From Prochlorococcus sp. AG-412-J13 (GTDB lineage Bacteria > Cyanobacteriota > Cyanobacteriia > PCC-6307 > Cyanobiaceae): a stretch of DNA of 64,000 bases. A program made the position numbers and the translations under genes. The notes under the pieces were generated by a model. That model worked only from the letters and a program-made list of their open reading frames with translations, ran no database searches and was not told the origin of the DNA. Where the stretch lies: assembly GCA_003214815.1 (NCBI GenBank), contig QCLE01000003.1:62001-126000 (forward strand), read 5' to 3'. Shown piece after piece: positions 12,470-23,418 of the stretch. Numbering within the stretch: position 1 is the first letter of the stretch; each line of letters opens with the position of its first letter.

Positions 12470-14623
12470 TTAAAATTTCCATCCAACTCCAAGTGTATAT
12501 CTCCAATCTCCACTTAGGTCCTTACTGGCAACATCTAATCTTAATGGACCAATTGGCGTTTTTACTCCAACTCCACCTCCAAGCGAATAACCGGAACCTG
12601 ATTTCTGTAATAATTTACCAGGTTTTCCTGGGACATCATTTTGAGAGCCTAAATCACTTCCTGCATCAACAAATAAAGCTCCCGATATCATTCTCCAAAC
12701 AGGGAATCTATACTCTACAGTGCTTTCAACAAAACTTTTACTTACAGCTAAATCACACGATCCCCATCCTCTAACAGATGATGTCCCTCCCATACAAAAT
12801 GATTCATAAGGAGGCAATTCCCCAAGAATAGTTCCAGCCTTAATTTGAAAACCAATAGCTTGAGCACAATCTTCACTAGTAGCATTACTAGACTTACATG
12901 CTTTGGTTAAATTGATCAATTTTGTTGGTATAAAAAATGAATACGCAGCCCTCATTCTATTAAAAGTTGGAGAGTTTTCCCCCATTGAAACAAACTGTTC
13001 AGTACCAAAGCTTAATTTATTTCCTGAAGTAGGGTTGGTGAAATTATTTAAATTATTTCTCGATGCACTTGCTATAACACTTACCAATGTATTTTCATCA
13101 GGGCATGAACCATAATTAGGAGTAAATCCAATACAAATAATGTCGCTTATATTATTTCTGGTTGTTGTTGGCGTCCTATCGCCAAAAGGTTTTTTGTTAC
13201 CATCACCATCAATCATCTTTACTTTCTTAAAATTCATTCCAGCAAGAACTCTCCACTTAGTAGCCTTAAATGGATCTCCACCATTAAGAGGCCTTGAAAA
13301 AGAAAATCCACCGCCAGTTTTCTCTAAAACAATTGATGAAAAACTATCAGAGTTAGTTGGTATTTGATCATCTACTGCATATAGTCTCCCATTGTTATCA
13401 CTTTTAAATTCTTGTGGATAATCCCTACTTAAAAAAATATTGGTTCTAAAGGATGTTTTATGTTTATCTCCTTTAATCCATGGATCAGATAATGAAAAAT
13501 TATAGGTAGTTGAATATTCTCCGAAATTCAGGTTAAAATTTGTGGACCATGCTCTTCCTAGTGCATTTGTTTCCTGCAAACCCATCGTGGCGAAGATACC
13601 CGAACCATTGCTATAACCAAGCCCACCTGTTAATGATCCTGTTCTTTGCTCGCTCAAGTCTAAAAAAATTATGACTTGACCAGGATTTATATTGTCAGGA
13701 CCAAGAGAAACCTTTACATCATCAAATAACGATGTGGCATAAAGTCTACCGATATCAGCTTCTAAAATTTTCCTATTAAATATTGAACCAGGTTGTGTTT
13801 TTAATTCTCTCTTTATGACCCAATCTTTTGTTTTCCCTTTTCTAGGTTTTCCATCAATAATAAATGCACCTTCAGAATCTGGGAATCTTATTTTTACGTC
13901 AGATATAATGCCCTCAGAGACTTTTAATATTACTACTCCGTTCTCAGAGATTCTATCGGGACCACTAATTCTAGCTAAAGAATAACCCTCTTTTTCATAA
14001 CGTTCTTTTATTATTTCTATCTTATTTTGAAATTCATTTAAGTTAAGAGTTGTCCCATAATAATTATTAAAAATATTATCTACGTATTCATTGGAGATTA
14101 TAGTGTTTATTGGTTTAAGTTCAACTTTCTTCAAAATTGGATTAGGCACTACATTTACTATTAGCCTCACGCCTAGTGGCCTATCTTGAGACTTTATTTT
14201 AACTCCTGAAAACCAACCACTTGCATATATTGCATTAAGGTCTTGATTTAAAATTCGATTATCAACAATACTTCCAGGCTTTATGCTCATTGAATCATAT
14301 GCAGCTAATTCAAGTTTTCTACCCTCAGGATGATTTTCCCAACCTTCGATAATTATTTCTGAGATAAGAACACTTTCTTCGCTAATATCATTATTATTGT
14401 CTGCAAGAAGAAATTTTTTCTCTTTTTTAATATCAATCCCTTGAAATAAATCACTATTAATATTTGGTATTTCTAAGTTTGTTATTGATTGATCAACGTC
14501 ATTTGGCAAATACTTAGCAGCCAGTTCTGAATTATTTGATATCAAAATCAAGGGAGAGCAGGCAACATTTGTGAGAACCTTCCCAAAATTTAAAAAATGT
14601 TTTTGCATAGTACTTGTGATCAA
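12470..14623 (-). CDS. Omp85/BamA-family outer membrane assembly protein with POTRA repeats
   Basis: 717 aa; FMGGTSSVRGWGS surface-antigen motif, C-terminal phenylalanine. Confidence 0.92.
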   Translation of the reverse strand: MITSTMQKHFLNFGKVLTNVACSPLILISNNSELAAKYLPNDVDQSITNLEIPNINSDLFQGIDIKKEKKFLLADNNNDISEESVLISEIIIEGWENHPEGRKLELAAYDSMSIKPGSIVDNRILNQDLNAIYASGWFSGVKIKSQDRPLGVRLIVNVVPNPILKKVELKPINTIISNEYVDNIFNNYYGTTLNLNEFQNKIEIIKERYEKEGYSLARISGPDRISENGVVILKVSEGIISDVKIRFPDSEGAFIIDGKPRKGKTKDWVIKRELKTQPGSIFNRKILEADIGRLYATSLFDDVKVSLGPDNINPGQVIIFLDLSEQRTGSLTGGLGYSNGSGIFATMGLQETNALGRAWSTNFNLNFGEYSTTYNFSLSDPWIKGDKHKTSFRTNIFLSRDYPQEFKSDNNGRLYAVDDQIPTNSDSFSSIVLEKTGGGFSFSRPLNGGDPFKATKWRVLAGMNFKKVKMIDGDGNKKPFGDRTPTTTRNNISDIICIGFTPNYGSCPDENTLVSVIASASRNNLNNFTNPTSGNKLSFGTEQFVSMGENSPTFNRMRAAYSFFIPTKLINLTKACKSSNATSEDCAQAIGFQIKAGTILGELPPYESFCMGGTSSVRGWGSCDLAVSKSFVESTVEYRFPVWRMISGALFVDAGSDLGSQNDVPGKPGKLLQKSGSGYSLGGGVGVKTPIGPLRLDVASKDLSGDWRYTLGVGWKF

Positions 14624-14653
14624 GATAAATAAGTCATTATTTATTCAATTAGG

Positions 14654-15382
14654 TTAAAGAAAATCGTTTATTCTTCGGTGAATTTCACTATAAGCTTCAA
14701 TAAGACCACCTAAATCATTCCTAAATCTATCTTTATCTAGACTTACAATTGTATCATTTTTCTGATTTAGATCCCACAATCTACAATTATCAGGACTTAT
14801 TTCATCCCCGAGAAGAATGTTATTTCTAAAATCATAACCAAATTCCAACTTGAAATCTACAAGTTGAAGTTGAATATTTTTAAAAAAACTTTTCAGGATT
14901 ATATTAATTTTTAATGTTAAATTTATTATTAACTCTAAATCATGAGAGCTTAATATGTTCATTAATTCAATTCTATCTTTTGTAATTAGAGGATCATTAA
15001 GTTCATCATTTTTAAGATAGATATCAATTAATGGTTTTACTAGGAAAGTTCCAGGTTTAATAGTGGTTTGTTGACACAAAGAACCATAAGCAGTATTTCT
15101 TAGAACAATTTCTAATGGAATTACTTTTATTTTTTTTGCAATCATTGTATTTTCATTTTCAAGTTCAATAAAATGAGTTGGAATATTCTTCTTAATGAGA
15201 ATCTCAAAAATTCTTGCACTTATTAGGCAATTAAGTTTGCCTTTACCTTCAAATCTTTCTTTTTTCAACGCATTAAAAGCTGTAGCATCATCTTTAAATT
15301 CAATTTTTACTTTATTTGCATCATCATGAGTAAATACTTTTTTTGCTTTGCCTTCATAAATCAATTCATATTTATTATTCAT
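14654..15382 (-). CDS. purC: SAICAR synthase
   Basis: YEGKAKKVF, EIVLRNTAYGSL, GDEISPDNCRLWD. Confidence 0.96.
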   Translation of the reverse strand: MNNKYELIYEGKAKKVFTHDDANKVKIEFKDDATAFNALKKERFEGKGKLNCLISARIFEILIKKNIPTHFIELENENTMIAKKIKVIPLEIVLRNTAYGSLCQQTTIKPGTFLVKPLIDIYLKNDELNDPLITKDRIELMNILSSHDLELIINLTLKINIILKSFFKNIQLQLVDFKLEFGYDFRNNILLGDEISPDNCRLWDLNQKNDTIVSLDKDRFRNDLGGLIEAYSEIHRRINDFL

Positions 15383-15517
15383 TAATTTAAAACCTCATTA
15401 TGATTCCTAAAGTACTTTTTGTAATTAACATAATTATTAGAGATCAATTTCAAATGATTTTATTTTCATTTTAACTGATTATTCAACGAAACCTCATAAC
15501 CTTATAAAAATAAATAA

Positions 15518-16849
15518 ATGGGAATTGATGCAGCTAGTTCTAGAAAATTTTTTAGTTTAGAAAATATATTAATCATTGGAAATGGCGGGAGAGAAAACTC
15601 TTTGGCTTGGGCTATTCAAAAAAATGAATTAGTTAAAAAAATTTATTTAATACCTGGTAACGCTGGTTCAGATAGAATAAATAAATGTGAAAGAATAAAA
15701 ATTGATATAAGTAATAAAAATGAACTAGTCGAAAAGCTTGATTTTTTTAAAATAGATTTAGTTGTTATCGGACCAGAAATACCTCTGGCAAATGGATTAG
15801 CTAATTTTCTGCGCAAAAAAAATTTTAAAGTATTTGGTCCTAATAAAGATGGAGCAAAACTAGAATTTAGCAAATCTTGGGCGAAGGAATTTATGCAAGA
15901 CGCAAATATTCCAACTGCAAACTTTTGGAAAGTCAATTCTCTAGAAGAAGCCAAAAAAATTATCAATTCATCATCAATCCCACTTGTTGTAAAAGCTGAT
16001 GGTCTAGCTTCAGGTAAAGGTGTTTTTATTCCTAATTCAAAAGATGAATGCTTTAAAGCAGCAGAGACAATTTTTAATGGTAGATTTGGCAATTCTGGGA
16101 ATATAGTTGTTCTAGAAGAAAAAATTCAAGGTCCAGAAGTTTCAGTTTTTGCTTTATGCGATGGAAAAAGATATACATTACTTCCAACGGCCCAAGATCA
16201 CAAACGACTGAATGAGAAAGATAAAGGTCCAAATACAGGAGGTATGGGGGCTTATTCTCCTGCCCCATTATTAACAGAAGATTACCTTGATAGAATCACA
16301 AAAGAGATCATTGAACCTACAATAAACGAGCTAAATAAAAGAAATATTGACTATCGAGGCGTAATTTATTTTGGGTTAATGATCACAAAATCTGGGCCCA
16401 AAGTTATAGAATACAATTGCAGATTTGGTGATCCAGAATGCCAAACAATAATGCCCTTAATGGATCAAAATTTTGTATTTCTTTTAGAAAAATGCTCAAT
16501 GGGAAATTTAACTGGTGAGGAAAAAATTAATACTTCTAATAAAGTTAGTGGTTGTGTAATAGCGACCTCCAAAGGTTATCCTCACGAATATAAAACTGGC
16601 TTTCAAATAAAAATAGGTAAGATTGACTCAAATGATTGTCAAATTTTCGACTCAGGTACTTCTTTAAGTGAAAATGGGCAATTATTAACTGATGGAGGAA
16701 GAGTCTTAAGTATTGTCTGTCAAGATAAAGACTTCGATATGGTTTTTGAAAAAGCATACAAAAATTTAAAAGAAATTAATTTTGAGGGAATTTACTTTAG
16801 AAATGACATAGGTCATCAAGTGAGAAAAAACTTTTCTAAGGAGAATTAA
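15518..16849 (+). CDS. purD: phosphoribosylamine-glycine ligase
   Basis: ILIIGNGGRENSLAWAI, RFGDPECQ. Confidence 0.96.
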   Translation: MGIDAASSRKFFSLENILIIGNGGRENSLAWAIQKNELVKKIYLIPGNAGSDRINKCERIKIDISNKNELVEKLDFFKIDLVVIGPEIPLANGLANFLRKKNFKVFGPNKDGAKLEFSKSWAKEFMQDANIPTANFWKVNSLEEAKKIINSSSIPLVVKADGLASGKGVFIPNSKDECFKAAETIFNGRFGNSGNIVVLEEKIQGPEVSVFALCDGKRYTLLPTAQDHKRLNEKDKGPNTGGMGAYSPAPLLTEDYLDRITKEIIEPTINELNKRNIDYRGVIYFGLMITKSGPKVIEYNCRFGDPECQTIMPLMDQNFVFLLEKCSMGNLTGEEKINTSNKVSGCVIATSKGYPHEYKTGFQIKIGKIDSNDCQIFDSGTSLSENGQLLTDGGRVLSIVCQDKDFDMVFEKAYKNLKEINFEGIYFRNDIGHQVRKNFSKEN

Positions 16850-16853
16850 ACTT

Positions 16854-18920
16854 ATGGTGGATACCAATAATCGAGAAAGTAGAAAATATAACATCACTAA
16901 TAATGAAGATTTGAATAATAACTATTGGATGAATGGACTCCTCGCTTGGTGGAGTGGGTTCAGTTTAAGAACAAAGTTGTTAGCTATCGCAACTCTTGTT
17001 GTAAGCCTCCTTATGACAGGAATAACTTTTTTTGCATTAAATAGTATTCAAAGAGATGCAGGGATGAATGATACTAGATATGCTCGAGATCTTGGCTTAT
17101 TGTTATCTGGGAATGTTACAGAATTAGTCGCTAATAACCAAAAAAAAGAAATTTCAAATGTAGCTGAAAAATTTTGGAGATCAAGTCGAAACCTGCGTTA
17201 TATATTCTTTACTGATGCTGAAGATATTGTTCAACTTGGGATACCAATCAGTGCAACACCAACTAGTTCAGACAGTCAGCTTCAGCTCACTCGAAGATTA
17301 AAACTACCTTTAGAATTAAAGAAGAGACCACAATTCCCTTTGGTTAGGCAGCATGCGACACCTCAAGGTCAAGTAACAGATGTATTTGTCCCAATGTTGT
17401 GGAAAGGCAAATATCTTGGAACTTTAGCTTTGGGAGTTACCCCTAATAAAAAAGCGCTAGCCAGTGCTGCCTTAACTAGAGAAGTAACCATTGCAGTTTT
17501 TATCTCTATTTGGGTTTTAGTAATACTTGGAGCTGTATTTAATGCACTGACAATTACAAGACCAGTCAGAGAGTTAGTAAGAGGTGTTAGAGAAATTTCA
17601 AGAGGAAATTTTAAATCCAGAATTTCTTTACCCATGACAGGTGATCTAGGAGAACTCTTAAATGGATTTAACCGAATGGCAACACAGTTAGAAAATTATG
17701 ACGAAGCAAATGTAGAAGAACTAAAAGCAGCACAAATAAAGCAGCAATCCTTAATAGCTACAATGGCTGATGGTGCCATATTATTGGACTCGAAAGGCAA
17801 GATTGTACTTACTAATCCAACAGCAAAGAGATTATTTCGTTGGGAAGGAAGATTTTTAGAGGGTAAACAATTTTTAAATGAAATCCCCGAAATTTTATCT
17901 AACGACTTACATACAAATATAGAATCTATCTTAAACAGGAAAAAGGAGAAGGACGATTTAAGATTCAGTTTAGGAGAACCAGCAAGAACCTTAAGAATTG
18001 TCTTGCAATCAGTCTTAGATACAAATAAAGTTGAATTAAAAGGAATTGCTGTAACAATTCAAGATTTAACTAGAGAAGTTGAACTTAACGCGGCACAAAA
18101 TAGATTCATTAGTAATGTATCGCACGAATTAAGGACACCACTTTTTAATATCAAAAGTTATGTAGAGACCTTACATGATTTAAAAGATCAGCTTTCTGAT
18201 GAAGAACAAATAGAATTTTTGGGAATTGCAAATTCAGAGACTGATAGGCTAACAAGACTTGTAAATGATGTATTAGATTTATCAAAATTAGAGTCTGGTA
18301 AAATTGTTCCTCTAGAGCAAATTGACATAAAACCAGCAATAGAACAGACTCTTAGAAATTATAGACTTAATGCTTCAGAAAAAAATGTTTCATTAGCTCA
18401 TGATATAGAGGAAAATATTCCTCCAATTCTTGGGAATTTTGATTTGCTTTTGCAGGTTTTTGATAATTTACTAGGTAATGGATTGAAATTTAGTCCAAAA
18501 AATAGCGCCTTAATTATAAGAGCTTATACTTGGCCAGATTCCTGTCCTGCTTTCCCTCCAATTATTAAAAATGATGCCGCCCCTCAATGTGAATTAGTTT
18601 CACCACTTCCAAAAGTAAGAATTGAGATTGCTGATACTGGTTCAGGAATATCTCAAGCTGATCAAGAAAAGATATTTGATCGTTTTTACAGAGTAGAGAA
18701 TTCAGTTCATACTGAGCAAGGCACTGGTTTAGGTTTATCTATAGTGCGAGGGATAATTGAAAAACACGGTGGGGAGATTCGTATGGCTAGTGAATTAGGA
18801 GTAGGAACAACATTCTGGTTTGATTTAGCCTTATCACAATCTGATAAAGATGAATTATTGACAAAAGCTATTAATAATTCAGATTCTTTTCCAGGTTCTG
18901 AAATTAAAGAAATTATCTAA
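16854..18920 (+). CDS. nblS: sensor histidine kinase NblS (Hik33/DspA type)
   Basis: HAMP-PAS-HisKA (FISNVSHELRTPLFNIKSYVETL)-HATPase (GTGLGLSIVRGIIEKHGG). Confidence 0.9.
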   Translation: MVDTNNRESRKYNITNNEDLNNNYWMNGLLAWWSGFSLRTKLLAIATLVVSLLMTGITFFALNSIQRDAGMNDTRYARDLGLLLSGNVTELVANNQKKEISNVAEKFWRSSRNLRYIFFTDAEDIVQLGIPISATPTSSDSQLQLTRRLKLPLELKKRPQFPLVRQHATPQGQVTDVFVPMLWKGKYLGTLALGVTPNKKALASAALTREVTIAVFISIWVLVILGAVFNALTITRPVRELVRGVREISRGNFKSRISLPMTGDLGELLNGFNRMATQLENYDEANVEELKAAQIKQQSLIATMADGAILLDSKGKIVLTNPTAKRLFRWEGRFLEGKQFLNEIPEILSNDLHTNIESILNRKKEKDDLRFSLGEPARTLRIVLQSVLDTNKVELKGIAVTIQDLTREVELNAAQNRFISNVSHELRTPLFNIKSYVETLHDLKDQLSDEEQIEFLGIANSETDRLTRLVNDVLDLSKLESGKIVPLEQIDIKPAIEQTLRNYRLNASEKNVSLAHDIEENIPPILGNFDLLLQVFDNLLGNGLKFSPKNSALIIRAYTWPDSCPAFPPIIKNDAAPQCELVSPLPKVRIEIADTGSGISQADQEKIFDRFYRVENSVHTEQGTGLGLSIVRGIIEKHGGEIRMASELGVGTTFWFDLALSQSDKDELLTKAINNSDSFPGSEIKEII

Positions 18921-20446
18921 TTATTATCTAATCCTTTAAAAACATTTTGAACATTTTGATCAGGCACAACTCTGTGAGGGGCACCACTAAATATTTGTTC
19001 AAAATTAGAAAAAGAATCCCTTATTTCTGGGCCACTATTTGTAATTATAAATTCTCTTATTCTTTTATCATGCCATGATCCACGCATTTTAAAAACATTT
19101 AAAGCTCGTGCCATCTCACCTTTTATTTCTACATATTGAAGCAACAATATGGTGTCTGTAATTGTTGAGATATGAGAATCAGTTATAGAATGACTTCCCA
19201 TAAATTCTTCTGCAGTATTAGTAAAAAAGCCTGCTATTTCCTCTTGTTTTGTATAACCGGTAACAGCAATTACAAACTGTCTAAATGCATTCAAACTTAC
19301 ACCCCTTGCTAATGCAGAGAGAGAATCAATAGCCATTCTTTTTGGTTTAAATTGATTAATTTGCGTCTTTATAATTTGTAAGTGATCTTCTAAACCAGTT
19401 GATTCAGGATATGCACAAATAATTTTTAATAACCCATCACTTTCCATTTTTTCAAAATCTATTCCCCAGCTAGTCGCATTCCTAAGCAATTGAGCCCTAG
19501 ATTCTTCATAAGCAAAAAGTATTGCTCTTTCATTATTGTTATAAGCATCTTCAACAAATTTTGACACAAGCATTGTTTTGCCCGTACCAGTAGCTCCAGT
19601 GGCGAGAATGATGGAATCTTGAAAATATCCACCACCACACATATCGTCAAGATCTTTAACTCCAGAGCTAATCCTAATATTTGAGGATCTCTGCGTTAAT
19701 CTCATTGCTCCAAGGGCAAAAACACTTATTCCATCCATTCCCATAGTGAATGGATATTCACCTTTCATATGTACTGTACCTCTTAACTTCAAAACCTCTA
19801 GAGTTCTTCTTCGCTTCTCTGACTCAAGAACATTTCTTAATAAGACAACATTATCAGATACAAATTCTTCTACCCCATATCTGGCAATCGGTCCATAATC
19901 ATCAACCCTTTCTGTAGTCATAACTGTTGTCACACCTATTTCTTTTAATCTTGCTATCAATCTAAATATTTCTCTTCTAACAACATAAATAGCATCATAC
20001 TGTTGAAAGACAGCAGTTATTGAATCTATTGCAACTCTTTTAGCTTTATATTTTCTAATTGCATAACTAATTCTCTCAATAAGACCAGACAAGTCAAAGT
20101 TACCTGCCACATCCTGACCATCAGGATCAGGAGAAGCATCCAAAATAAAAAGTTTATTTTGATCAATTAATTCTTGTAAATCCCAACCAAAACTTGCGGC
20201 ATTTCTAATAATATCTAAAGGGGATTCCTCAAATGTCACAAAGATTCCAGGCTCATCAAAACTACAAATTCCATGGTGTAGGTATTGCAGAGAAAAAACA
20301 GTTTTACCAGTTCCTGATGTGCCACTAACGAGTGTACTTCTAGATACAGGCAAACCACCCCTACAAACATCATCAAAGCCTTCTATTCCAGTTGGCAATT
20401 TCTGTACTTGCATTTTATTTGATTTGCTAAATTTCTTATCATTCAT
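18917..20446 (-). CDS. kaiC: circadian clock ATPase KaiC
   Basis: Two Walker A copies (GTSGTGKT, GATGTGKT); TDSHISTITDT retains the Ser/Thr phosphosite pair. Confidence 0.97.
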   Translation of the reverse strand: MNDKKFSKSNKMQVQKLPTGIEGFDDVCRGGLPVSRSTLVSGTSGTGKTVFSLQYLHHGICSFDEPGIFVTFEESPLDIIRNAASFGWDLQELIDQNKLFILDASPDPDGQDVAGNFDLSGLIERISYAIRKYKAKRVAIDSITAVFQQYDAIYVVRREIFRLIARLKEIGVTTVMTTERVDDYGPIARYGVEEFVSDNVVLLRNVLESEKRRRTLEVLKLRGTVHMKGEYPFTMGMDGISVFALGAMRLTQRSSNIRISSGVKDLDDMCGGGYFQDSIILATGATGTGKTMLVSKFVEDAYNNNERAILFAYEESRAQLLRNATSWGIDFEKMESDGLLKIICAYPESTGLEDHLQIIKTQINQFKPKRMAIDSLSALARGVSLNAFRQFVIAVTGYTKQEEIAGFFTNTAEEFMGSHSITDSHISTITDTILLLQYVEIKGEMARALNVFKMRGSWHDKRIREFIITNSGPEIRDSFSNFEQIFSGAPHRVVPDQNVQNVFKGLDNN

Positions 20447-20510
20447 AGTTTTGTGTTAATTAAACAAAAATAAAAAAAATTTGAATTTTATTTTAAAAGT
20501 TTTATATATA

Positions 20511-20828
20511 TTATTTATCTACACTATATTCAGTTTCAGTTAATTCATCAAAAAGTAGATCTAAACCAATTAAAACTTTCTCTCTATCTGAGAGATCACC
20601 TATTATTTTCCTAACTGGTGGTGGTAAAATCTTAGCCAAGGTTGGAGTGGCTAAAATTTTATCTTCTTCTGCAAGTTGTGGTTGCTTAAGTACATCGATA
20701 ACCTTTAAAGCATAAACCCCTTTGAATTCATTATTTAAAATTTCTCTCAAGGTATTTAAAGCTCTCATTGAATTAGGGGTATTTCCAGCAACATAGAGTT
20801 TTAAAATATATGTTTTCCTTGCTGCCAT
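20511..20828 (-). CDS. kaiB: circadian clock protein KaiB
   Basis: 105 aa [21 protein letters not shown]. Confidence 0.97.
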   Translation of the reverse strand: MAARKTYILKLYVAGNTPNSMRALNTLREILNNEFKGVYALKVIDVLKQPQLAEEDKILATPTLAKILPPPVRKIIGDLSDREKVLIGLDLLFDELTETEYSVDK

Positions 20829-20972
20829 CGTTATAGTTCCTGAATTGATATAAAAGATTTAAAAACAACCCTTGACTTATTACACTACAAAATAAGAAAA
20901 TAAACAAACTATTATGATTGCTTACTTGGCTTAATCAAATTAATAATTTGAGCCTAGTAGCGTCTTTAAGAT

Positions 20973-21413
20973 ATGACAAATTCTAAAAACTCCTCCAACA
21001 ATTCTTCTAAAAGTAAGGAATTATATGCAATAGCAGAAACTTCAGGCCAACAATTTTGGTTCGAAGTTGATAGATACTATGACATAGACAGGTTAAATGC
21101 CAATGAGAAAGACAAGATAACACTGGAAAAAGTTTTACTTTTGAAGGACAAAGAGTCTATAACTATTGGTAAACCGTACGTTAAAGATGCAAGAATTGAA
21201 TTAGAAGTAGTCTCTCATAAAAGAGATAAGAAAATTATTGTATACAAAATGCGTCCCAAAAAAAAGACTAGAAGAAAGATGGGACATAGACAAGAACTTA
21301 CAAGAGTTATGGTAAAATCTATATCTATAGGTAAAAGCGCTCCAAAGTCTTCTTCTAAAAAGGAAACTGTTAAAAAGGAAACTCAACCAAAATCCGAAAA
21401 ATCTACAAATTAA
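20973..21413 (+). CDS. rplU: 50S ribosomal protein L21 with extended termini
   Basis: YAIAETSGQQFWFEVDRYYDIDRL, KMRPKKKTRRKMGHRQELTRVMV. Confidence 0.95.
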   Translation: MTNSKNSSNNSSKSKELYAIAETSGQQFWFEVDRYYDIDRLNANEKDKITLEKVLLLKDKESITIGKPYVKDARIELEVVSHKRDKKIIVYKMRPKKKTRRKMGHRQELTRVMVKSISIGKSAPKSSSKKETVKKETQPKSEKSTN

Positions 21414-21422
21414 ACACTTCTA

Positions 21423-21683
21423 ATGGCACATAAAAAAGGAACAGGTTCTACCAGAAACGGAAGAGATTCAAATTCCAAAAGATTGGGTGTGAAAGCCTAT
21501 GGAGGAGAAAAAGTAACTGCTGGATCAATTTTAATTCGCCAAAGAGGTACATCCTTTTTGCCTGGGATCAACGTCGGGAAAGGTAAAGATGACACCCTTT
21601 TTGCACTCAAAGGAGGAACCGTAAGTTTCGAAAGCATTAAAAGAAATTTAAGAAATAGAAAAAGAATTAATATAGTTATCTAA
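21423..21683 (+). CDS. rpmA: 50S ribosomal protein L27
   Basis: [29 protein letters not shown]. Confidence 0.97.
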   Translation: MAHKKGTGSTRNGRDSNSKRLGVKAYGGEKVTAGSILIRQRGTSFLPGINVGKGKDDTLFALKGGTVSFESIKRNLRNRKRINIVI

Positions 21684-22416
21684 TTTTCTTATAAGCTCTT
21701 GTAGTTATAAGAATAGGATGAAATACCTCTAAAAAATTTGATTGAATAGTCTCAAAAAACTTTTCAACAATTTGATTATCATCTATATGAAAAGGATATT
21801 CATTATTATCTCCTTTATAGAAATACCAATTAAATAGAGCAATAGAATTACTATCCATAATCTCACTGAAAATATTAATTTGAGAAGCTGGATCTGCAAG
21901 ATGTTCCAAAACATCAAGACAAATTATCGTATCAAATTTCAATATTTGTGTATCTTGAATTGTCTTGCAAAAAGTAATTTTTCTTTCGACTCCTAATTTC
22001 TTAGCCCTGTATTCAACAAAATTTCTATTTGTTTGATTAATATCTACAAAAAAAACATGCTCAACTTTTGAAGACATAGCATTAGCTAAAGCATGCGTTC
22101 CAATCCCTCCTCCAAAATCTAAAACTAAATCTCTAGAAAATCTTTGCTGAAGTTTTAATGTATCAGCAATGTATTCTCTACTTGTGATATGCCAAGCAGC
22201 TAAATCAGCTACATGCTTATCTCCAACAATATCAGTATAAAAATCCGAAACATCATTTAAAGCATCCCCAGGATGAGAATTTGCCAAATTCATCTTTGCA
22301 TTTGCAAGGAATCCATCTAAATCATTTTCTCTAATAGATAAGTATTCCATTAAATGTGATTTCAAATTAAAAGCATTTTGTAAAAACTCTTTTAAAATAA
22401 AACTATTGTTTTTCAA
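21676..22416 (-). CDS. class I SAM-dependent methyltransferase
   Basis: [16 protein letters not shown] motif [13 protein letters not shown]. Confidence 0.8.
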   Translation of the reverse strand: MKNNSFILKEFLQNAFNLKSHLMEYLSIRENDLDGFLANAKMNLANSHPGDALNDVSDFYTDIVGDKHVADLAAWHITSREYIADTLKLQQRFSRDLVLDFGGGIGTHALANAMSSKVEHVFFVDINQTNRNFVEYRAKKLGVERKITFCKTIQDTQILKFDTIICLDVLEHLADPASQINIFSEIMDSNSIALFNWYFYKGDNNEYPFHIDDNQIVEKFFETIQSNFLEVFHPILITTRAYKKIR

Positions 22417-22491
22417 TTTTTACTCTAAATTTTCCATACCAAAATCATAGAATGATTATAAATCTTTCTCAAAGTATTCTTAATATTAAAA

Positions 22492-23415
22492 ATGGAAACT
22501 AAAGATGGATTCTTAGTACTTAATAAAGATAAAGGCTGTACATCTCATGATTGTGTTAAACAAATAAGGAAGTTACTAAATACAAAAAAGGTTGGGCACA
22601 CAGGAACTCTTGATCCAGAAGTTATAGGAACATTACCAATTGCAATAGGCAGTGCAACAAGATTTATTCAATACCTTCCTCAGGAGAAAACTTACATAGG
22701 ACAAATTAAATTAGGTATAAGAACTAAAACTGATGATATTCAGGGAGAAATAATTAATAAAAAAAGTTGGCCTAAAATCAGTTATAAAAAATTAGATCAA
22801 TATTTAAACAGATTTAGAGGAATTATTAAACAAATTCCGCCGAAAGTATCTAGTGTGCACGTTAATGGTGAAAGAGCTTATAAAAAATCTTTCAACAATG
22901 AAATTTTTGAATTAGCACCAAGAGAAGTAAAAATAGAAGAACTTATCTTGATGAAATGGGACCAAATAAGCGGAATAATAGAAATAAAAATCAAATGTTC
23001 AGCTGGCACATATATAAGAGCAATTGCAAGAGATATAGGAGAAATTCTTAATTCCGAGGGGTGCCTTCTACAACTAAAAAGAATTTCCGCTTGTGGCTTT
23101 GATGAACAAAACTCCATAAAAATATCTGATATCGAAAAAGAAAAAGGAAAAAAAACCTCGAAAAATTTCATTATTCCAACAATTTCTGCTCTTAATCACA
23201 TTTCAACATTTGTCTTAAGTAATAAAGAACAAATTAATTATTGGCAAACAGGAAGAGCAATTAAATTTGATATTAATTACTTTAATGAAAGCAAAACTTT
23301 TGATTATAAAAAGCCCATAAAGGTAATAGATAAAAGAAAAATACTGCTTGGAATTGGCTTCTTAAATAAAGAACAAACCAATATAAATCCAAAATTAGTA
23401 CTTAATGCAAAATAA
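22492..23415 (+). CDS. truB: tRNA pseudouridine(55) synthase
   Basis: [38 protein letters not shown]. Confidence 0.95.
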   Translation: METKDGFLVLNKDKGCTSHDCVKQIRKLLNTKKVGHTGTLDPEVIGTLPIAIGSATRFIQYLPQEKTYIGQIKLGIRTKTDDIQGEIINKKSWPKISYKKLDQYLNRFRGIIKQIPPKVSSVHVNGERAYKKSFNNEIFELAPREVKIEELILMKWDQISGIIEIKIKCSAGTYIRAIARDIGEILNSEGCLLQLKRISACGFDEQNSIKISDIEKEKGKKTSKNFIIPTISALNHISTFVLSNKEQINYWQTGRAIKFDINYFNESKTFDYKKPIKVIDKRKILLGIGFLNKEQTNINPKLVLNAK

Positions 23416-23418
23416 TTT

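Noticed and set aside
12493-13367. Plus ORFs opposite the Omp85 gene (12493, 12903, 13140)
   Set aside because: Antisense shadows of a confident coding region
15643-16757. Minus ORFs opposite purD
   Set aside because: Antisense shadows of purD
20829-20972. Search for a kaiA remnant between kaiB and rplU
   Set aside because: No ORF or recognisable coding fragment on either strand
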